From the NCBI GenBank assembly GCA_963930955.1, contig OZ006967.1, positions 2,813,257 through 2,877,256 on the forward strand: a stretch of DNA of 64,000 nucleotides. The letters run 5' to 3'. This document shows, one piece after another, positions 26,093 through 33,798 of the stretch. Position numbers and translations under genes: made by a program. Every line of letters starts with the position of its first letter. Positions within the stretch are counted from its first letter, which is position 1. Below the pieces are notes generated by a model that saw nothing but the letters and a program-made list of their open reading frames with translations, had not been told where the DNA came from and did not search any database. This DNA is from Scatomonas sp963930955 (GTDB taxonomy: Bacteria > Bacillota > Clostridia > Lachnospirales > Lachnospiraceae).

Positions 26093-26590
26093 TTATTGGT
26101 TTTTGTCTTCTGACTCTTCCGAAGCCTTCCCTGCTCCCGGAGATTCCCAGGGCATTACATCCCCCGGCTCCCGGAGATACTCCAGGATATCGGAAACCCC
26201 CTCGCCGGTTTTGGAATTCACCCGGAAAATGGTCCTGCATCCCGCCAGCCGCAGCCAGCCCTCCGCTCTGTCCGGTTTTCCCTCCGGCGCGTCGATCTTG
26301 GTGACAATGCCGATGGTATCCCGGTTGCAGACACTGGTGGAACAGGGCGGGTACAGACTGTAAGGTTCTGTGGCCGACAGCAGCAGCCCTACCACGTCCG
26401 CCTCGTAGGCATACAGAGCCAGGGCATGGCCCAGGTTTTTGGTCTGAGCGTATTCCCCGGGGGTATCAATGATCACGTCAAAGTTATTTACATACTGGGT
26501 TTTGTGATACTGGATCTTCTCGCCTTTCATGGCCTGGGTCAGGGTAGTCTTTCCAGCTTCGCTCCGTCCCATTAAAACAATTTTTTTCAT
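26093..26590 (-). CDS. PduV/EutP-like small GTPase
   Basis: A 165-residue P-loop GTPase. P-loop GRSEAGKTTL, switch/G3 IIDTPGEYAQT and G4 TKID are all present. These proteins associate with BMC shells; PduV has been linked to microcompartment positioning. The C-terminal 20 residues are acidic. It lies 6 bp after pduU in a short separate operon. Confidence 0.9.
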   Translation of the reverse strand: MKKIVLMGRSEAGKTTLTQAMKGEKIQYHKTQYVNNFDVIIDTPGEYAQTKNLGHALALYAYEADVVGLLLSATEPYSLYPPCSTSVCNRDTIGIVTKIDAPEGKPDRAEGWLRLAGCRTIFRVNSKTGEGVSDILEYLREPGDVMPWESPGAGKASEESEDKNQ

Positions 26591-26596
26591 AGGGCA

Positions 26597-26974
26597 TCAG
26601 GTCCTGGTTATGGGGCAGGTGGCAAAGCCCAGAACGCCGCCTACATAGTCCAGGATGGCCCTGGCCGAGGCTTCCACCTCCGAGACGGTTCCGGTTACGA
26701 TCAGACTTCCGGAGAAGCGGTCTACAAAACCGATCTCCACCCCTGAGGACTTAATAGCCAGATCCCCCATGATAATCGCCGTTTCCGGAGGCGTAACCGT
26801 TAAAATCCCTATGGCCGCCTTGGCGTAATCCACCGCCGGGTCCAGCCCCAGCTTGGTATACATGATCCTGTCCGGGTTCGCAATAATATGCGCCAGGGAG
26901 ATCTGTTTGCCAGGCACCTGCTCCTGAACGATCCTCTGTTTGGCCTCCGGCAAAGTAGCATCCTGAAACGCCAT
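26597..26974 (-). CDS. pduU: Circularly permuted BMC shell protein PduU/EutS-like
   Basis: A 125-residue shell protein. It has an N-terminal segment that forms the small beta barrel over the pore (RIVQEQVPGKQISLAHIIAN), then the permuted BMC core (AIGILTVTPPETAIIMGDLA) ending LDYVGGVLGFATCPITRT. I start at ATG 26974 because the promoter start point lies near 27037, which would leave no leader for the upstream ATG at 27034. Confidence 0.9.
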   Translation of the reverse strand: MAFQDATLPEAKQRIVQEQVPGKQISLAHIIANPDRIMYTKLGLDPAVDYAKAAIGILTVTPPETAIIMGDLAIKSSGVEIGFVDRFSGSLIVTGTVSEVEASARAILDYVGGVLGFATCPITRT

Positions 26975-27043
26975 AGTTCCCGCCTCTCTTTCCTGTGATT
27001 TTGCGGGCTGCCGGGGCAGTCCGTATTTTTTCATGTCTTCTTT

Positions 27044-27072
27044 ATTATAACTGCCGCGCCATCCGCTGTCAA
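27044..27072 (-). promoter_or_regulatory. Promoter of the pduU-pduV operon
   Basis: On the minus strand TTGACA (27072-27067) and TATAAT (27049-27044) are 17 bp apart. Upstream, 27085-27135 is rich in TTTGTTTTTTGTGG and TTGTTGTTTTGTG, resembling the fucA operator. Confidence 0.87.
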
Positions 27073-27140
27073 CAAAAACGCCTTTTTTGCGCTTTGTTTT
27101 TTGTGGTTTTTAAAAGGTTTTTTGTTGTTTTGTGCTGGTT

Positions 27141-27195
27141 TTCCCGGAAAACCGGGAATACCCCGCTTGACAAATGTGGTTTTCTGATTCATACT
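27141..27195 (+). promoter_or_regulatory. Promoter and palindrome upstream of the PHP gene
   Basis: TTGACA at 27167-27172 and CATACT at 27190-27195 (17-bp spacer) drive the plus-strand gene at 27250. Just upstream, TTCCCGG at 27141 pairs perfectly with CCGGGAA ending at 27158 around four A, a candidate operator between the divergent promoters. Confidence 0.65.
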
Positions 27196-27249
27196 GGAAA
27201 CAGGCCAAACCAAGGCCTGAATCTTATTGTATGTACCGAGGAAACGACT

Positions 27250-27972
27250 ATGTATGTCTGTGATATGCACACCCACACCATCGCCAGCGGCCATGGAACT
27301 TCATCCACCATTGCGGATATGGCCAAGAAAGCCCGCAGCCTGGGGTTTTCTCTCCTGGGGATTACGGATCACGGTCCCGCTACAGCCGGAGCCGGCACCC
27401 CCTCTTATTTCCGAAGCCTGGCAGGCGCTCCCAGAGAGCGCTGCGGCATCCGGGTCTGCTACGGGGCGGAAGTAAATATTCTTGATTTTTCCGGGGCCCT
27501 GGATCTGTCGGATGAGGTTCTGGGACTGCTGGACTATGCTATCGCCAGCATGCACCGGCCGATCCTGAAGCCGGGAAGCCGGGAAGCCAATACCCTGGCC
27601 TATATCCAGGCCATGAAACATCCCCGGGTCCGGATCATCGGCCACTGCGACGATGTGAAATTCCCTGTGGATTATACCCTGCTGACGGAAGCAGCCAGGG
27701 AATACCGGATGATCCTGGAGATCAACAATGCTTCCCTGTCCCCGGAGGGCTACCGGGGGGATACCCGGGAAAATAACCGGCTGCTTCTGGAAGGCTGCCG
27801 CCGGAACCGGGTTCCGGTGCTGCTCTCCAGCGACAGCCACGGCCCCTCCCACATCGGGGACTTTACCTACGCCCGCAGAATGGCGGAAGAGGTACAATTC
27901 CCTCCGGAACTGATTCTGAACGATAAGCCCCGGGAGGTTCTGCGGCTGCTGGGAGCGGAGCCCATGGCCTGA
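27250..27972 (+). CDS. PHP-domain phosphatase, YcdX-like
   Basis: A 240-residue metal-dependent phosphoesterase. Motif 1 is CDMHTHTIASGHG, then GITDHGPA, GAEVNILD, IASMHRP, IIGHCDD and the final SSDSHGPSHIGDF, giving the full histidine/aspartate set. Start ATG 27250 has a GAGGAAA site. It is the only plus-strand gene in the middle of the BMC locus and has its own promoter, separating the shell genes from the diol dehydratase operon. It may hydrolyse a sugar phosphate; the link to fucose is positional. Confidence 0.87.
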   Translation: MYVCDMHTHTIASGHGTSSTIADMAKKARSLGFSLLGITDHGPATAGAGTPSYFRSLAGAPRERCGIRVCYGAEVNILDFSGALDLSDEVLGLLDYAIASMHRPILKPGSREANTLAYIQAMKHPRVRIIGHCDDVKFPVDYTLLTEAAREYRMILEINNASLSPEGYRGDTRENNRLLLEGCRRNRVPVLLSSDSHGPSHIGDFTYARRMAEEVQFPPELILNDKPREVLRLLGAEPMA

Positions 27973-27993
27973 AGGGCCGCCTCCGCTTCCGGA

Positions 27994-28575
27994 TCAGCCC
28001 CGGGGCTCCGACCCCTGGATATTTTTCATTACATCTTTGATCACTTCCTGGCGGACCCCCTCCCGGCGGTTGTTTTCCGCCTGGTAATCCGCGTACCGGG
28101 CCGCCACATACAGGTAGTCCGACAGCCGGTTCAGATACTGGAGGGCTTTTTTATCGGCCACATATTTCTGAGCCACCACACGGAACCGCCTTTCGGCCCT
28201 TCGGGCCACCGCCCTGGCTACATCCAGCCGGGCGGACTGTTCGCATCCTCCGTAGAGCACAAATTCCTTGGGCCGGGGGAAAGCGTCCTCCATCTCATCG
28301 ATCCAATGCTCCAGGGTCTCTGTTTCCTTTTCCTCAAAACGATACTCTTTTTTCAGAGGATCCGCGGCTCCCGCCATAAGATGCATAAGGGTTTTCTGGA
28401 TATGCGTAAGCTGCACTCGCAGTTTTTCCCCTGCCAGCACCTTGGAAAGCCCCAGATGGCTGTTCAGTTCATCCACCGTCCCCAGGAGTTCGATCCTGTC
28501 ATCGGTTTTCAGAACCCCCATGCCATTCAGGAGAGACGTTCTTCCATTGTCGCCTTTTTTTGTATAAACCTTCAT
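27994..28575 (-). CDS. ATP:cob(I)alamin adenosyltransferase, PduO type
   Basis: Makes adenosylcobalamin for the diol dehydratase. The 193-residue protein starts MKVYTKKGDNGRTSLLNGMG (ATP site) and has LLGTVDELNSHLGLSK, plus AVARRAERR near residue 130, the PduO-type signatures. It lacks the haem-binding DUF336 domain that PduO carries in Salmonella. Last gene of the pduCDEGH operon, 12 bp after pduH. Confidence 0.93.
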   Translation of the reverse strand: MKVYTKKGDNGRTSLLNGMGVLKTDDRIELLGTVDELNSHLGLSKVLAGEKLRVQLTHIQKTLMHLMAGAADPLKKEYRFEEKETETLEHWIDEMEDAFPRPKEFVLYGGCEQSARLDVARAVARRAERRFRVVAQKYVADKKALQYLNRLSDYLYVAARYADYQAENNRREGVRQEVIKDVMKNIQGSEPRG

Positions 28576-28587
28576 TGCGGAACCTCT

Positions 28588-28926
28588 TTACTCAAACATT
28601 TTAAAAGCTGTTCTTTTTACCGCTCTGGCGCTGTCCGCCCCCAGACACCGGCACTGTTCAAAAGTGGGCATGTGATAGGCCTCTACATTTTGCCCCTTCC
28701 TCAGTCCCCGAAGCTGGAGCGCAATGTCCACGCCGGACACGCCGATGCCGGAACCCAGCATGGAGTCATTGGCTGCTTCATAAGCCAGAGTATCCAGGCT
28801 TTCCGATTCTTTGGGGACCGCCCGGTAAAATACGCCTTCCTCTTCAATCCCGGCACAGATCTGCCGGAGGAAATCCGGATCCGGCTGATTGGTATAGATC
28901 AAAATAACAGGCCGTTTGCTGATCAT
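28588..28926 (-). CDS. pduH: Diol dehydratase reactivase small subunit PduH
   Basis: A 112-residue partner of PduG. It opens with a Rossmann-like PVILIYTNQPDP and includes NDSMLGSGIGVSGVDIALQL, matching the small reactivase subunit, whose fold mimics the PduD beta subunit. It overlaps pduG by 4 bp. Confidence 0.9.
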   Translation of the reverse strand: MISKRPVILIYTNQPDPDFLRQICAGIEEEGVFYRAVPKESESLDTLAYEAANDSMLGSGIGVSGVDIALQLRGLRKGQNVEAYHMPTFEQCRCLGADSARAVKRTAFKMFE

Positions 28927-30743
28927 GGCTTTTCCCCTTCTCCTGTGTAAGAGAGCACCAGTCCTGTAGCCACCGCGTTCCGGGGGCCTTCTGTGCCCCG
29001 GATGTTGCCCCGGCCGCAGACAATACGGTAATTGGCAAACTCTTCCATGAGCATTTCCGGAATTTCAAAATCCATAGCGGATCCCCCCACCAGAACCACA
29101 TTGGAAATATTTTTCAGCTGGTGGTCCGGAGCCACCTTCCGCAGGGCCCGGAAGGCGTTCTCCCCGAAAACCTTCCGTTTTGCCTCTCTGCGGACCTGCA
29201 GGATCTTCTCCATGGGCAGATCCTTTTCCACCCGGACCAGGCCTTCCTCGGTCAAAAGGACTACCCGGCCGTAAAAACGGGGGTCGATGGATTCCTCCAC
29301 AAAGCGCATCTCTCCGCTTTCCAGCCGCATGTGGAACAGGCTTTCCACCTTGGCCAGGGGATATCTTTTGATCATCTCTCCCATGTGGCGGTCTTCCAAT
29401 CCCAGTTCTGTCTGGATCAGCATGGAAACCAGTTCCCCCGCTCCGGCCTGATGGGTGGTCACCACATGGCCGTCTTCGTAGATTACCGCCGCGTCTGTGG
29501 AGCCCCCTCCCATATCCAGGATCGCCAGAGGCAGCTGGGTTCCGGGAGTGGTCAGAGCGCCCAGGCTGGCCATGACCGCCTCCACGCCGGCCACCCGCAC
29601 CCGGCAGCCCAGCTCTCCTTCCAGCTTGCCGGCGATCTCCCGCATGGGAAGTCTCTGGGTCTTTACCATGGCTGCGATCCCCACGGCTTTTTCCAGGCAG
29701 GTTTCCCCGGCCAGGGCCCCGGAGATCCGCACCGGAGCCAGGGTGTCCACCGCCAGAATATCGGTGATGCGGATATTCTCTCCGGCTTCTCCGCTTAATT
29801 CGCCCATACTCCGTTTGATCCGGTTCAGCATCACTCCCACATTGGTATCTGCCTGCCCGGTAATATCCCGGATGGTTCCCGCTTCTTCCACCGCTTTCAT
29901 GATCTTCTCCGCGCCTTCATCCAGACTGATCTTCCGGCTCCGGGACGCATCCAGATAAATCTCCCCGGCAGGAAGCACATTTTCCCGGATATTGCCTCCC
30001 GGCGTCCGGATCACCACTGCGCTCCGTTTTCCGATGAGACTTTTGGCAATGGGAGTGACGGTCCGGGTCTCCGCCGGATCCAGTCCCAGAAGAGTGGCGA
30101 TCCCGTAAGGATTGGACAGCATCCTTACGGACTGCCCCGGCAGCGCCACTTCAATGGCCGCCTGCTGCCCGTCCGGCACCTGATCGATGCCTGCCACTTC
30201 ATCAATGATGGGGATCTTCTTCCGCAGCCGGTTCTCCACCAGCACCGCCTCGTCCGCCTGAAGGATCATCCCCCGGATGTCCACACGCTCCGCCAGAGCA
30301 TTCACCTCCGCCGCTGTTTCTTCATAAGAATACTTTCGCGGAACCACAAGAATATACGGGGTTCCCGGCACAGCGCTCCGGATCCTGTCGAAACCCAGCA
30401 GTTCTCCCACTGCCTGCCCGGCTCCCGCCGGCGTGGAGGGATTGTGGCCGATCATGGAAGAATCCGTAATGACGGTTTCCGTCAAAGTCTCCATAGCCGT
30501 GTCGCCGATGACCGGCGCCGCTTCATTCAGGCGTATCAGGGAAATCTCCCCGGGATGCAGCCCCGCTTTTCCCGCCGCCAGCTTCAGGGCCGCCTTTATG
30601 CCGTGGACATTGGGCAGAGTCCCCTTGGTGCCGGTGGTGGCGCAGGAAGCAGAGGCCAGGAAACGGATCTTTCCTTCTCCCGTCCTCTTTGCGAGACAAA
30701 CCTCTGTTGTGGAATTACCAATATCAACACCTGCAAGAAGCAT
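28923..30743 (-). CDS. pduG: Diol dehydratase reactivase large subunit PduG
   Basis: ATP-dependent chaperone of 606 residues that expels damaged cobalamin from the dehydratase. It has the Hsp70-like nucleotide site, GVDIGNSTTEVCLAKR at the N-terminus and LAILDMGGGSTDAAVIYEDG near residue 410, plus VVLVGGSAMDFEIPEML close to the end. Length and motifs match PduG/DdrA. The start overlaps the pduE stop by one base (TGATG). Confidence 0.95.
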   Translation of the reverse strand: MLLAGVDIGNSTTEVCLAKRTGEGKIRFLASASCATTGTKGTLPNVHGIKAALKLAAGKAGLHPGEISLIRLNEAAPVIGDTAMETLTETVITDSSMIGHNPSTPAGAGQAVGELLGFDRIRSAVPGTPYILVVPRKYSYEETAAEVNALAERVDIRGMILQADEAVLVENRLRKKIPIIDEVAGIDQVPDGQQAAIEVALPGQSVRMLSNPYGIATLLGLDPAETRTVTPIAKSLIGKRSAVVIRTPGGNIRENVLPAGEIYLDASRSRKISLDEGAEKIMKAVEEAGTIRDITGQADTNVGVMLNRIKRSMGELSGEAGENIRITDILAVDTLAPVRISGALAGETCLEKAVGIAAMVKTQRLPMREIAGKLEGELGCRVRVAGVEAVMASLGALTTPGTQLPLAILDMGGGSTDAAVIYEDGHVVTTHQAGAGELVSMLIQTELGLEDRHMGEMIKRYPLAKVESLFHMRLESGEMRFVEESIDPRFYGRVVLLTEEGLVRVEKDLPMEKILQVRREAKRKVFGENAFRALRKVAPDHQLKNISNVVLVGGSAMDFEIPEMLMEEFANYRIVCGRGNIRGTEGPRNAVATGLVLSYTGEGEKP

Positions 30744-31135
30744 CAGCGCAAGATTCCTCTTTTCTCATAAACTTCAGCCGCTTCCATCACCAGTCTGGCA
30801 CAGTTTTTCGCCTGGTATTTTTCCAGGAGTTCCTTGGCCATCATCACCAGTTCCAGCTTTGTGGAACGGTTGGGACGAAGCTTGTCATACATTTCCAGAA
30901 TTACCTGGTCCGGCACGGCAGTCAGTTCCGCCGCCCGCTCAAAATTTTTCTCCATGGGATCGTTGCCCGCCTCTTTGGCCACCCGGCCCTGGGCCTGCAG
31001 CACTTCCCGGGAGATTTTAATATCATCCGGGGCGATCCGTCCCTTCATCACCTCATCCAGGGTGATCTCCTCCAGCTTCTTTCCTGTCCTGGAGGCAATT
31101 TTATCTCTCTCGTGTTCACCTAACGGGTACTGCAT
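30743..31135 (-). CDS. pduE: Propanediol dehydratase small subunit PduE
   Basis: A 130-residue gamma subunit. It starts MQYPLGEHERDKIASRTGKK and contains LDEVMKGRIAPDDIKISREV, the usual family sequence. No encapsulation helix is visible. It begins directly after the pduD stop. Confidence 0.94.
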   Translation of the reverse strand: MQYPLGEHERDKIASRTGKKLEEITLDEVMKGRIAPDDIKISREVLQAQGRVAKEAGNDPMEKNFERAAELTAVPDQVILEMYDKLRPNRSTKLELVMMAKELLEKYQAKNCARLVMEAAEVYEKRGILR

Positions 31136-31813
31136 TTATTTTTCCTCCCACTCGATAATTCCCAGTTCCGGATCCAGCTGTTCTGTCTCGGCAATGTGCA
31201 TCAGAGCCGCTTTTACCTGGTATTTGGGTCTTACCATCGGATCGTTGGTACTGGGAACCGGCACCACCTGCTCGCCTTTTACATATTTCGCCGCGTTCTG
31301 CCCGATCTTCCGGTAGGTTTCCAGGGTCATCAGAGGCGCCTGGGGAAACAGTTCCAGATTTGACAGAGGGTACAGATCCTTCTGATGGATCACCGTGGTT
31401 CCCTTGGACTGGATGCCCACGCCGATGCCGGAGCCGGAAAGCCGGGCTGCCTCCAGCGCCATGAAGCACACATCGGAAGTATCCAGGATTTTCACCACCC
31501 GGGGCACCATGCCCTCCTCTTCCACGCCTGCCTTTACATTTTTCAGCACTTCATCCAGAGGCAGTCCGTTGATGGTTTTCTGGATTTCCTTCTGAAAAGC
31601 CGCTCCCACGCCGATCACCACTTCCCGGGGATCGGTTCCCTGCTTTGCCCGGGGGTATCCGGCATAGGAAGTTTTCTTCTCATTAATTCTGTCCCGGCCT
31701 GCCAGGGAATTGCTGATCCCCCGGGAAAGCTCCTGTTTCCCGGAAGCCTTTCCCTGCATCTGCTTCAGCACAGCCGCCGCAATCTGTTTTACCAATTCTT
31801 CACTGATCTGCAT
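31136..31813 (-). CDS. pduD: Propanediol dehydratase medium subunit PduD
   Basis: A 225-residue beta subunit that holds the lower face of coenzyme B12. The N-terminus is an amphipathic tag, SEELVKQIAAAVLKQMQ, that targets the whole dehydratase to the lumen. Core blocks DPREVVIGVGAAFQKEIQ, SGIGVGIQSKGTTVIHQKDL and LSNLELFPQAPL are typical. Confidence 0.95.
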   Translation of the reverse strand: MQISEELVKQIAAAVLKQMQGKASGKQELSRGISNSLAGRDRINEKKTSYAGYPRAKQGTDPREVVIGVGAAFQKEIQKTINGLPLDEVLKNVKAGVEEEGMVPRVVKILDTSDVCFMALEAARLSGSGIGVGIQSKGTTVIHQKDLYPLSNLELFPQAPLMTLETYRKIGQNAAKYVKGEQVVPVPSTNDPMVRPKYQVKAALMHIAETEQLDPELGIIEWEEK

Positions 31814-31824
31814 GTCCGCTCCTC

Positions 31825-33489
31825 CTAAATATTCTTAGGATCTATAATATGAGGGATCCTCTTGATCTCCTCCCAACGGCTTCCCTCTACGCGATATCCG
31901 GTGCCGGGGCCCATATAATCATTGGGTGTATTGACTCCGGACAGCACATGGAAATCCTTGTCCAGGATCGCCGCCGTCTGCATATAATCTCCGGCTACCC
32001 GCTGCTTCAGCATGTTCAGAACGCTTTCCGCCACATCCTGGTAGCCGCTTTCCGCCAGGGCTTTTACTACATCGATGCCGGTGATCCCCCGCTTCAGCAC
32101 ATCTTCCGCCGCCATCAGATCCGCGGTTACGTCTCTTGGCAGGGTATCCTTGCTGCCATGGGCATAGGTGACAGCCTCCACCTGTTCATCTGTAACAGGG
32201 GTCAGGCCCAGCTGGCGGAACACCGCCTGAACCGCTTTGGCCGCTTTCCTTCTCACCTGGATGGCCTCCTCCTCGGTTACCGGCCGCAGACCGCCGTCCA
32301 CCTGCATATCCCGCTGCAGAACGTTGTAATCATCAAAGTCCTCCGCATCGAAATTGGATCCGGCGAACATATTGTCATAGTTGGGTTCTCCCGCATATCC
32401 GGAAAAAATAAAATCCGTGCCCGGCAGGAACTGCAGCATGGTCCTGGCCGTTCTCCGCATATCAGAATTGGAAAAGCTCTGGTCGTTGGAAGATGCGCAC
32501 TCCAGACCCAGCAGGGCCGCCACCAGGTTTTCCCCCATAACCTCCCGGATTCCTCCAGGCACAGAACCGGGAATGCCGATACAGCTGACGGAACCGTTCT
32601 GGATCCCCTGGCTGCCCGCCCCCTTGGTGATGTACAGGCAGCGGCACTCCAGATACAGCATGGATTTCTTCTCGCTGCTTCCCATAAGCACCTCCGAACC
32701 GGAGCCGGAGGTAAAACGGACTTTCAGGCCTCTGGAAGCATAGGCAGAATTCAGGAACGCTTTGGAGTAGGGGGTATCGTCCCCGTCTATGGATACCTTT
32801 TCCGTGCCGTAGACGGACAGGGTTTCCGCGTAAGTGGTAAGGCCGCGGATGCCCAGCTCCAGTTCCGTGGCTTCTTCTGCGGAGCACTGGGTCAGAACTC
32901 CGGGGCGGCCGATCTGGGCGCCGATCAGCAGACCGATGGCGCACAGGGGGGCGTAGCGGGCCACTCCCATGGTGGTCTCCTCCTCCGCGAATCCCCGAAG
33001 TGCTCCCTCCGCCGCGTCCGCAGCGATCTGGACCGGATCATCCTTCAGGTTTGTAATATGGGCCTGGTTGCCCGGTTTCTTTCTGGCCCGCATTTTCTGC
33101 ATGCCCATCATCAGTTCCACTACATTCAGCTGATTGATGACTTCCGTCATTTTCGCCGGGGTAATGCCGGAGATCAGTTCCAGGATTTCTTTTCTGGAGA
33201 CATGGATATCCACGATCATCCGGGCGATCTCTACAGAGGGAACCTCCATGGACTTCTCCGCCCGCTCCACATTGATGGCGTAATCCGCGATAAACTGATC
33301 GATAAAATCAAAATCTTCCCGGGCTTTACCGTCCAGTTCCACGATCCTGCCGTCCGCCACTCTGACAGAGGGCTTGGGATCATAGGGGCTGGTCATGGCC
33401 GCAAAACCCATCTCCGGCCATTCGTCAATAAATCCATCCAGGTTCACCGGACGCTGGTCCAGTATTTCAAATCGCTTGCTTCTCTTCAT
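31825..33489 (-). CDS. pduC: B12-dependent propanediol dehydratase large subunit PduC
   Basis: Catalytic alpha subunit of the coenzyme-B12 dehydratase, 554 residues, converting 1,2-propanediol to propionaldehyde by radical chemistry. It starts MKRSKRFEILDQRPVNLDGF and contains VADGRIVELDGKAREDFDFI, SGSGSEVLMG and SSNDQSFSNSDMRRTARTML. I begin at ATG 33489 with GGGAG upstream; the promoter at 33538-33566 excludes a longer frame. It leads the C-D-E-G-H-adenosyltransferase operon. This marks the system as B12-dependent, in contrast to glycyl-radical fucose BMCs. Confidence 0.96.
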   Translation of the reverse strand: MKRSKRFEILDQRPVNLDGFIDEWPEMGFAAMTSPYDPKPSVRVADGRIVELDGKAREDFDFIDQFIADYAINVERAEKSMEVPSVEIARMIVDIHVSRKEILELISGITPAKMTEVINQLNVVELMMGMQKMRARKKPGNQAHITNLKDDPVQIAADAAEGALRGFAEEETTMGVARYAPLCAIGLLIGAQIGRPGVLTQCSAEEATELELGIRGLTTYAETLSVYGTEKVSIDGDDTPYSKAFLNSAYASRGLKVRFTSGSGSEVLMGSSEKKSMLYLECRCLYITKGAGSQGIQNGSVSCIGIPGSVPGGIREVMGENLVAALLGLECASSNDQSFSNSDMRRTARTMLQFLPGTDFIFSGYAGEPNYDNMFAGSNFDAEDFDDYNVLQRDMQVDGGLRPVTEEEAIQVRRKAAKAVQAVFRQLGLTPVTDEQVEAVTYAHGSKDTLPRDVTADLMAAEDVLKRGITGIDVVKALAESGYQDVAESVLNMLKQRVAGDYMQTAAILDKDFHVLSGVNTPNDYMGPGTGYRVEGSRWEEIKRIPHIIDPKNI

Positions 33490-33537
33490 TTTTTCTTCTC
33501 CCTGCGGATAGAATCTCTCATTTTTATCATTAGAAAC

Positions 33538-33566
33538 ATTATAACGCAGACCCTCCAAAATAGCAA
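33538..33566 (-). promoter_or_regulatory. Promoter of the pduC operon
   Basis: TTGCTA (33566-33561) and TATAAT (33543-33538) on the minus strand, 17-bp spacer. CTGTTG overlaps the -35 (33569-33564); further copies lie upstream near 33631-33626 (ATGTTG) and 33684-33679. The rest of the 309-bp gap 33490-33798 holds the fucI terminator and nothing else I can name. Confidence 0.82.
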
Positions 33567-33719
33567 CAGGATTTTCCTCAAAACATTCATAATCCCACAT
33601 TTTATTTCTCTCTAATCCACAAAAACCAACATTCGAACCGGTTTTTTAAGAATTTCACAGATGGATTCTCACGAAAATCAACAGAAAAAGGGAAGATCCT
33701 TCTCTCGGGAAGGCAAAAA

Positions 33720-33762
33720 GAATATCCCCTTTCCACGGCACAGACCATGGCAGGGGATATTC
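33720..33762 (-). terminator. Terminator downstream of fucI
   Basis: On the minus strand GAATATCCCC (33762-33753) pairs with GGGGATATTC (33729-33720) around a 23-nt loop, and T residues follow directly (TTCTTTTTG). It separates fucI from the pduC operon. Confidence 0.82.
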
Positions 33763-33798
33763 TCCTTATTTTATATGGATTTTATGGAATGGCTGTTT

